A stretch of DNA of 64,000 bases from Cryobacterium arcticum (lineage in GTDB: Bacteria; Actinomycetota; Actinomycetes; Actinomycetales; Microbacteriaceae). The translations under genes and the position numbers were made by a program. The notes under the pieces were generated by a model. It did no database searches. It had not been told where the DNA came from and saw nothing but the letters and a program-made list of their open reading frames with translations. Each line of letters begins with the position of its first letter. The first letter of the stretch is position 1. Shown in pieces: positions 58,920 through 64,000 of this stretch. The DNA lies in NCBI RefSeq assembly GCF_003185895.1, contig NZ_QHLY01000012.1, forward strand, positions 372,001 to 436,000, written 5' to 3'.

Positions 58920-60098
58920 ATGCTTCGCTCCCTCTACTCCGGCATCTCCGGCCTTCGCGCCCACCAGACCATGCTCGACGTCACCGGCAACAACATCGCC
59001 AACGTCAACACCACGGCGTTCAAGGCGTCCGCCACCCAGTTCCAGGACACCCTCTCGCAGCTCACCCAGGGCGCCAGCGGTGCTAGCGCCGAGACCGGCG
59101 GCACCAACCCGGCCCAGGTGGGCCTCGGCGTGCAGGTCGCGGGCATCTCCACCAACTTCGCCCAGGGCTCCTCGCAGTCGACCGGTAAGGCGGGCGACAT
59201 GCTCATCTCCGGCGACGGCTTCTTCGTCACCCAGGAAGGCGGCCAGACCGTCTACAGCCGAGCCGGATCCTTCGACTTCGACTCCGCCGGACGCCTGGTC
59301 ACCCCGTCCGGTGCAATCGTGCAGGGCTGGGCGGCGGTAGACGGAGTGATCAACGAGGGTGGTGCCCTCGGCAACATCGCGCTGCCGCAGAACACGGCGA
59401 TCCCCGGCAAACCCACGAGCGAGATCGCAATGAGCGGAACTCTTCCCTCCGACGCTGTGGGGGGCACCCAACTGCTCCGCGACGTCAAGGTCTACGACGC
59501 ATCGGGTGCCGCCCGTACGGTTTCACTCACCTTCACGAAGGCGGCAACCGGAAGCAACTGGGTCGTCAGCAGCAAGGACGGAACCACTACGGGCTCGACC
59601 ACGTTGGGCTTCACGGGTAATGACGTGACCTCCGGCGGCGCCCTCAACATCGGCTCCGGTATCACGATCGATCTCAGCACTCTGACCGGTCTGGCAGGAA
59701 TCAGCACGGTCAAGGTGGCGTCACAGGACGGCAGCGCGCCGGGCTCGCTCGAGTCGTACTCGTTCGCGAAGGACGGCACCCTCATCGGACTGTTCAGCAA
59801 CGGTGAACAGAAGGCCCTCGGGCGCATCGCCCTGGCCACGTTCACCAACCCGGGCGGCCTCGAGAAGACCGGTTCGAACGGCTACCAGGCCACCTTCAAC
59901 TCCGGCACCGCCGAGATCGGCGCACCCGGTTCCACCGGCTTGGGGTCGCTGACCGGCGGCGCCCTGGAAATGTCGAACGTCGACCTCTCGCAAGAGTTCA
60001 CCAACCTCATCGTCGCCCAGCGCGGCTTCCAGGCAAACGCCCGCATCATCACCACCTCAGACGAGGTGCTGCAGGAGCTCACCAACCTGAAGCGCTAG
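58920..60098 (+). CDS. flgE: Flagellar hook protein FlgE
   Basis: This 392-residue protein begins MLRSLYSGISGLRAHQTM, with GNNIANVNTTAFKASATQFQ in the N-terminal rod/hook motif. It has a beta-rich central region and the C-terminal DLSQEFTNLIVAQRGFQANA plus SDEVLQELTNLKR. GAAAGGA is a good ribosome site. It is the last gene of the flgB operon and is followed by a strong terminator hairpin. Confidence 0.95.
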   Translation: MLRSLYSGISGLRAHQTMLDVTGNNIANVNTTAFKASATQFQDTLSQLTQGASGASAETGGTNPAQVGLGVQVAGISTNFAQGSSQSTGKAGDMLISGDGFFVTQEGGQTVYSRAGSFDFDSAGRLVTPSGAIVQGWAAVDGVINEGGALGNIALPQNTAIPGKPTSEIAMSGTLPSDAVGGTQLLRDVKVYDASGAARTVSLTFTKAATGSNWVVSSKDGTTTGSTTLGFTGNDVTSGGALNIGSGITIDLSTLTGLAGISTVKVASQDGSAPGSLESYSFAKDGTLIGLFSNGEQKALGRIALATFTNPGGLEKTGSNGYQATFNSGTAEIGAPGSTGLGSLTGGALEMSNVDLSQEFTNLIVAQRGFQANARIITTSDEVLQELTNLKR

Positions 60099-60112
60099 TC
60101 CCAGATCTGCCG

Positions 60113-60151
60113 AAGCGGGCATCGTGCCGGTATCCGACCCGATGCCCGCTT
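60113..60151 (+). terminator. Terminator of the flgB-flgE operon
   Basis: AAGCGGGCATCG and its exact complement CGATGCCCGCTT (12 bp) enclose a 15-nt loop 14 bp after the flgE stop. The right arm runs into TT. It separates the flagellar operon from the convergent DUF222 gene. Confidence 0.8.
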
Positions 60152-60191
60152 TCGCGCGTTCGAGACCTCGCGGTGCGGAGACGGCGCTCGA

Positions 60192-61901
60192 TCAGGTGCG
60201 GGGTGGTGCCGAGGCATGCCATGCTGCTGCGGGCTTGGGCAGCAGACCCTGCGCCCGGCCGGTCATCTCGATGAGGGTTTGGCCGGGGTCGATCGTGGCG
60301 GGTGGGCGCAGCCAGTAGCGGCCGTGGTTTTCGAAGATCTGCCAGCGTTGGTTGTGCAGCAGTAGGTGGTGGGTGCGGCAGAGCAGGATGCCGTGGTTGA
60401 TGTCGGTTCGGCCGTGGTCTCGTTGCCAGTGGTCGATGTGGTGCGCTTCGGTGAAGGAGGGTGGCCGGTCGCAGCCGGGCCAGGTGCAGCCGCCGTCGCG
60501 GGCGGCGAGGGCTCGGCGTTGGGCGCGGGTGAAGAGGCGTTGTTCGTGTCCGACGTCGAGGGGCCGGTTGTGGTCGTCGAAGCGGATGTCGACGGTTCCG
60601 GAGTCGCAGATCAGGCGTTCGATGGTTTCGGCGGAGACCGGGGCGGTGTTGCCTTCGATGGAGCCGTGGCCGACCTGGCCGGCCAGCCCGGGTGGGTTGA
60701 TCAGGATGTCAGCGGCGGTGACGGGCCGGTCGGGGGTCGCGGGGGTGACGGTGGTGAGGATCTGCACGGCGGGGCGGCGGCCGCCGAGCATCTCGTTCGG
60801 GTTGATGGTGGTGCCGGCGCGGAGGAGGTCGATGAAGCCGTCGCAGGTGATCTGGCCGGTGGTGCGGGGGTCGTTCTGCACGCGGCGTGCCCAGGCGGCG
60901 CGGTCGGTGTCGACGAAGCGCACGCCGCCGCGGCGGGGGCTGGTGAGGCTGTCGAAGGTGGCCTTGATGAACTCGCCCTGCTCGGGCGGAAAGAGGCCGT
61001 CCACTCGCACCTGGCCGGTGTCGAGGGTCCAGATGCGCAGGTAGCGGTCGTCCCAGGCTTTCTGTTCGCGCACCCGGATGCCGGCTTCGTCGAGGCTGTC
61101 GCGGGTCTGCCGGGCGGCCTTGAGGAGTTGGTCCGCGTTCATCGTCGGGGCGTCGGCGAGCAACCGGTCCAGGGCCTCGGTGAGGACCGGGCCGGTGACG
61201 ACGGTGTCGATGTCGCCCAGCCCCTTCCTCAGGGCATGGGCCGCGTCGATGGAGAGGGTGCCGTCGCTCAGGGCGCGGGCGATCGGTGCGTGCCAGGGCG
61301 CCGGCACCGGTGGAAGCGTCAGAGTGCTGAACCTGTCGGTGCCAGTGCCGCTCGGGTCAGTCCCGCTCGGGTCGAAGCCGTCCGGGTCGGAACCGTCCAG
61401 GTCGGGGCCGTGCCGTCCGTCGCTTCCCGGGTCAGCCTGGTCGAGCAACCTGCGGGCTGCCTCGGCCTCTGCTTCGGCGTCGGCTGCGGCCTGTTGGGCG
61501 TCGGCCGCTTCGGTTTCGGCGAGCATTCGGCCTACGTCGACGAGTTTGCGGGTGTCGGCCTTGGTGGCACCGGTGAGGTTCTGGATCAGGTCTTCGGGGG
61601 AGAGGTAGCCGTGCTTCTTGGCTAGGCCTTCCTGGCCCAGCTCCCAGCGGGAACGCTGCGCGAGGGTCTTCGCCATCCATGCCTTGCGGGTGTCGAGCTC
61701 GTGCTGCAACCGGGCGAGCGTCCTCTGCCCGGCCAAGGCGTCCGCGTCTGACAGGCGGTCGTAATCCGTGCTGCACCGGCCGAGCCGGGCCACCTGGCCC
61801 GCGGCAGCCACCAACTCGCTACCGGCCGCGACATCGGACACATTCGCAACGGGGTCTGTTTGCCCGACGAACGTGTCTTCGATGCTCGGCTGGGTGATCA
61901 T
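60192..61901 (-). CDS. DUF222 / HNH endonuclease signature protein, second copy
   Basis: This 569-residue protein has DUF222 over about 30-400, with an acidic Gly/Asp/Ser-rich insertion near 165-190 (DPSGTDPSGTGTD). The HNH module near 475-525 reads CTWPGCDRPPSFTEAHHIDHW, in two pieces, and ends CRTHHLLLHN. It resembles the protein at 3923-5455 in layout but differs in sequence. It is inserted on the opposite strand between flgE and flbD-motA-motB. No Shine-Dalgarno is present; TATATT lies 6 nt before the ATG, fitting a leaderless transcript. Confidence 0.9.
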   Translation of the reverse strand: MITQPSIEDTFVGQTDPVANVSDVAAGSELVAAAGQVARLGRCSTDYDRLSDADALAGQRTLARLQHELDTRKAWMAKTLAQRSRWELGQEGLAKKHGYLSPEDLIQNLTGATKADTRKLVDVGRMLAETEAADAQQAAADAEAEAEAARRLLDQADPGSDGRHGPDLDGSDPDGFDPSGTDPSGTGTDRFSTLTLPPVPAPWHAPIARALSDGTLSIDAAHALRKGLGDIDTVVTGPVLTEALDRLLADAPTMNADQLLKAARQTRDSLDEAGIRVREQKAWDDRYLRIWTLDTGQVRVDGLFPPEQGEFIKATFDSLTSPRRGGVRFVDTDRAAWARRVQNDPRTTGQITCDGFIDLLRAGTTINPNEMLGGRRPAVQILTTVTPATPDRPVTAADILINPPGLAGQVGHGSIEGNTAPVSAETIERLICDSGTVDIRFDDHNRPLDVGHEQRLFTRAQRRALAARDGGCTWPGCDRPPSFTEAHHIDHWQRDHGRTDINHGILLCRTHHLLLHNQRWQIFENHGRYWLRPPATIDPGQTLIEMTGRAQGLLPKPAAAWHASAPPRT

Positions 61902-61907
61902 GCTTTG

Positions 61908-61913
61908 AATATA
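61908..61913 (-). promoter_or_regulatory. -10 element of a probably leaderless DUF222 gene
   Basis: TATATT on the minus strand is separated from the ATG by six bases, which would put the transcription start on or next to the A of ATG. No ribosome site is seen. No clear -35 hexamer is present. Confidence 0.5.
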
Positions 61914-62072
61914 GCCCGATTGCGAAGCTTTGTGTGAGGAAAGGTCAGGTTGTGGATAACTGATTCCAAGCTGGAAATTAACCCATTGACCGGCCTTTTT
62001 TTCTTGCTGTGCCGCTGGATCAGCGATAGCTTCTCCAGTGTCTGCAGTGAATCAAGCAAACTCGGGGGAGAT

Positions 62073-62777
62073 ATGGCGCGAGCGTCACGAATGGTCATAG
62101 CTGTGAGCGCTGCCGTGGTCGTGGCGGCGCTCTGTTTAGGCGGGTCGGTTGCGCCGTTCCCACAGCCGAGCGCCCCCGAATCGGCCGCGAGCGTCTGGCG
62201 GGCCACCGAGCACCCCGGCGCCGGGCTCCCGACGGACCGAGCGTCAATCATGGCGCGCGAGGTCTACCCCGGAGTCACCCTCGAGCAGCTGAACTACTCT
62301 GCCGAGGAGATCGAGTGGGCGACCTACCAGAACCCGTTGGCCGAGGCCGCGGCTCTCGTCACGACCGAATTCCCCGATGACTACTCGTTGGCCTACTTCG
62401 GCCCGAACCGCACGTTCACCATCGCCTTCTCCGGCGACGCGCCAGCCGGCGCTCTCGCGACCCTCGATGCCACAGGACTGCCCTATTCCACCCTCGAGGG
62501 CCTGGGATTCACCGAGGCCGACTATCAGGCGGCGTCGAATAACGTCAGCAGGCAGGTGTCCCAGGCCCTGGACGCGGAGGAGCTGAGCCCGGCCGCCTCG
62601 TTTTCGGTGAACTCGGATATCACCAAAGCGCCGGACGTGATCGTGGTCACCATCACCGGTGACGACGAGGTCGCGCGGCAGGCGGCGCTGTCCGCCGTCG
62701 GTATTCCGTCAGTGGCTCGGCCCTTCGTCGTCACCGTCGTCGAGGGTGGCGAGAACGAGTACGTCATCGGTCTCTAG
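62073..62777 (+). CDS. Secreted protein of unknown function in the flagellar locus
   Basis: About 234 residues from the ATG at 62073, which has GGGGGAGAT directly upstream. A signal peptide or N-terminal anchor spans about 1-28 (VIAVSAAVVVAALCLGGSV). The rest is soluble, acidic and alpha/beta in appearance, with two similar segments (AYFGPNRTFTIAFSGDAP and PDVIVVTITGDDE) that may be two copies of one small fold. It weakly recalls pro-regions of secreted proteases, but I do not claim this. It ends one base before the -35 of the flbD promoter, and its leader is A+T-rich compared with the locus. Confidence 0.72.
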   Translation: MARASRMVIAVSAAVVVAALCLGGSVAPFPQPSAPESAASVWRATEHPGAGLPTDRASIMAREVYPGVTLEQLNYSAEEIEWATYQNPLAEAAALVTTEFPDDYSLAYFGPNRTFTIAFSGDAPAGALATLDATGLPYSTLEGLGFTEADYQAASNNVSRQVSQALDAEELSPAASFSVNSDITKAPDVIVVTITGDDEVARQAALSAVGIPSVARPFVVTVVEGGENEYVIGL

Positions 62778-62778
62778 C

Positions 62779-62805
62779 TAACGGAACGCGGGCTCCAGCC
62801 GACAG
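62779..62805 (+). promoter_or_regulatory. FliA (sigma-28) type promoter for flbD-motA-motB
   Basis: TAAC at 62779-62782, a 15-nt spacer, and GCCGACAG at 62798-62805. It differs from the other three copies by a single T-to-C change in the -10 element, so it may be weaker. The leader would be about 42 nt. Confidence 0.75.
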
Positions 62806-62852
62806 TGGTTGCTGACGGCTGCTGGAGCCGTCCGGGAACCAGGGACGGGTCC

Positions 62853-63116
62853 ATGATCGTAGTAACCAGGCTGAACGATAGTCAGTTCGCGATTAATCCT
62901 GACCTCATCGAACGCATCCATGTGAACCCCGACACCACGCTCGTGATGGTGGACGGCGCCAAGTTCATCGTGACCGAGAGCCTGGCAGAAGTGATCGAGA
63001 AGATCGCCGTCTACCGCGCCCACGTGATCAACCTGGCCTACAACTCCGGCAACAGCACGGCCACTGACCCCACCCGTCCGGACGCCGTTGTCCCACTGCG
63101 CCCCCGGAGAATGTAA
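62853..63116 (+). CDS. flbD: FlbD family flagellar protein
   Basis: About 87 residues from MIVVTRLNDSQFAINPDL. The family signature continues with IERIHVNPDTTLVMVDG and KFIVTESLAEVIEKIAVYR. FlbD is a small conserved protein found next to motA in Gram-positive flagellar operons; its precise role is unclear. AGGGACGGG precedes the ATG. It abuts motA. Confidence 0.92.
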   Translation: MIVVTRLNDSQFAINPDLIERIHVNPDTTLVMVDGAKFIVTESLAEVIEKIAVYRAHVINLAYNSGNSTATDPTRPDAVVPLRPRRM

Positions 63117-63932
63117 ATGGATCCCGCCACCCTGATCGGCATCCTGCTGGCATTCGGGGCCCTCTTCGCCATGATCACCATCGAGGGTTCGCACGTCACC
63201 GCGATTCTGCTGCCGGCGCCCATGGTGCTGGTCTTCGGCGCCACCATCGCCGTCGGTATCGCCGGCGGAACCCTGCGCGACACCGTGAACGCGATCAAGG
63301 CGCTGCCCGGCGCGTTCAGGGGCAAGACCACCTCGCCGCAGAAACTCATCGACCAGGTCGTCGGTCTCGCGGAGAAGGCGCGCAGCTCAGGGCTGCTCGC
63401 CCTCGAGCAGGAGGCCGACAAGATCGCCGACCCGTTCCTGCGCGGTGCCCTGCAGAACATCGCAGACGGCACCGACGGTGACGAGCTGCGCATCCTGCTC
63501 GAAGACGAGATCGCCACCCGCACCAAGGCCAGTCGCAATGCGGCCAAGTTCTTCACCAGCCTGGGCGGCTACGCGCCTACCGTCGGCATCATCGGCACCG
63601 TGATCTCGCTCACCCACGTGCTGGAAAACCTCGACACGCCCTCCACCCTCGGACCGATGATCGCCGCCGCCTTCGTCGCCACCCTCTGGGGCCTGCTTTC
63701 GGCGAACTTTTTGTGGCTGCCGATCGGCAACCGGCTCAAGCGGCTCTCCGACATCGAGGCAGAACGGATGACCCTGCTGATGGAGGGTGCCCTGGCCGTG
63801 CAGGCCGGCAGTCAGCCCCGTCTGCTCGGCGAACGGTTGCAGGCGATGGTGCCCACCGCATCCGTCAAGGGCAAGAGCGGCAAATCCGGCAAGTCCGCCG
63901 CGTCGACCAAACCGCTCAAGAAGGCGGCGTGA
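63117..63932 (+). CDS. motA: Flagellar motor stator protein MotA
   Basis: This 271-residue protein has four membrane helices (about 3-20, 30-50, 150-170 and 180-202). TSLGGYAPTVGIIGTVISLTH and GPMIAAAFVATLWGLLSANF are the conserved MotA segments. The cytoplasmic loop between helices 2 and 3 is charged, as needed for contact with FliG. The C-terminus ends in a Lys/Ser/Gly-rich tail (KGKSGKSGKSAAS). It is coupled to motB by a 4-bp overlap. Confidence 0.95.
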   Translation: MDPATLIGILLAFGALFAMITIEGSHVTAILLPAPMVLVFGATIAVGIAGGTLRDTVNAIKALPGAFRGKTTSPQKLIDQVVGLAEKARSSGLLALEQEADKIADPFLRGALQNIADGTDGDELRILLEDEIATRTKASRNAAKFFTSLGGYAPTVGIIGTVISLTHVLENLDTPSTLGPMIAAAFVATLWGLLSANFLWLPIGNRLKRLSDIEAERMTLLMEGALAVQAGSQPRLLGERLQAMVPTASVKGKSGKSGKSAASTKPLKKAA

Positions 63933-64000
63933 GCGCCAGGGGCCGACGCCGGGGGCTCGAAGAGGAGCACGAGGAGCACGTCGACGAACGCTGGATGGCC
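63929..64000 (+). CDS. motB: MotB stator protein (3' truncated)
   Basis: Only 24 codons are inside the window, from a GTG overlapping the motA stop. The visible residues end RRGLEEEHEEHVDERWMA; this basic-then-acidic Glu/His-rich N-terminus leading to DERWM directly precedes the single membrane helix in actinobacterial MotB. Position after motA makes the call firm. The peptidoglycan-binding OmpA domain lies beyond the edge. Confidence 0.88.
   Translation, partial: MSARGRRRGLEEEHEEHVDERWMA

Noticed and set aside
62022..62029. AGCGATAG as a further FliA -10 element before the secreted unknown
   Set aside because: There is no TAAC or TAAA 15 bp upstream, and the first two bases do not match the -10 of the four accepted copies.
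1..64000. CRISPR arrays, tRNA or rRNA genes, insertion sequences
   Set aside because: I looked for regularly spaced repeats, cloverleaf-type sequences and transposase motifs with terminal inverted repeats and saw none. The tandem repeats found are short, contiguous and mostly in coding sequence.

Overview
The window comes from a high-GC actinobacterium. The evidence is the strong G/C bias at third codon positions, GTG and TTG starts with AGGAGG-type ribosome binding sites, two DUF222/HNH (13E12-type) proteins, a SufS-SufU pair and actinobacterial MoeZ/XdhC-type enzymes. A motile member of the Microbacteriaceae (Cryobacterium-like) fits best, but this is inferred from gene content and no 16S gene is present. 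I saw no rRNA, tRNA, insertion sequence, prophage or CRISPR array.

Bases 1-19203 are mainly a purine salvage and degradation region. It holds allantoate amidohydrolase (cut by the left edge), an RpiR regulator, a MobA-like nucleotidyltransferase, OHCU decarboxylase, hydroxyisourate hydrolase, guanine deaminase, urate oxidase, allantoinase, an adenosine/adenine deaminase-like enzyme, an ABC importer likely for a purine-type ring compound, and XdhC. Between 3.2 and 8.0 kb lie unrelated housekeeping genes: a membrane protein, a DUF222/HNH protein, an SRAP peptidase, VOC and GNAT proteins and a DinB-like protein. A two-gene xanthine dehydrogenase (fused FeS+Mo subunit, FAD subunit) follows at 19.2-23.0 kb. 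Molybdenum cofactor genes (moaE, mog, moaC, moeA, moaD, a MoeB/MoeZ protein) follow at 23.3-30.4 kb, with an alkyl-sulfatase-like hydrolase among them, then a free-standing SufS-SufU pair. Together these would carry adenine and guanine through urate and allantoin to ureidoglycine/ureidoglycolate and supply much of the Mo and Fe-S cofactor synthesis. moaA and a molybdate transporter are not in the window.

Bases 32.4-38.3 kb form a small sugar region: a GlcNAc-kinase-like ATPase, a GH2 beta-mannosidase, a divergent LacI repressor with a palindromic operator candidate, and an acetyl xylan esterase-like deacetylase.

Bases 38.5-64.0 kb are a flagellar locus. On the minus strand are flgN-flgK-flgL-fliW and an acyltransferase. 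On the plus strand are a FliA-like sigma factor, flagellin, fliD-fliS-(fliT-like), then flgB-flgC-fliE-fliF-fliG-fliH-fliI-fliJ-(NlpC/P60 peptidase)-fliK-flgD-flgE, an inserted minus-strand DUF222/HNH gene, a secreted unknown, and flbD-motA-motB (motB cut by the right edge). Four promoters of the form TAAC-N15-GCCGATAG (one with a C in place of the T) precede flgN, flagellin, flgB and flbD, which ties the locus to the sigma factor encoded in its middle. The export-gate genes (flhA/flhB/fliP/Q/R) and fliL/M/N are not seen and presumably lie beyond the right edge.
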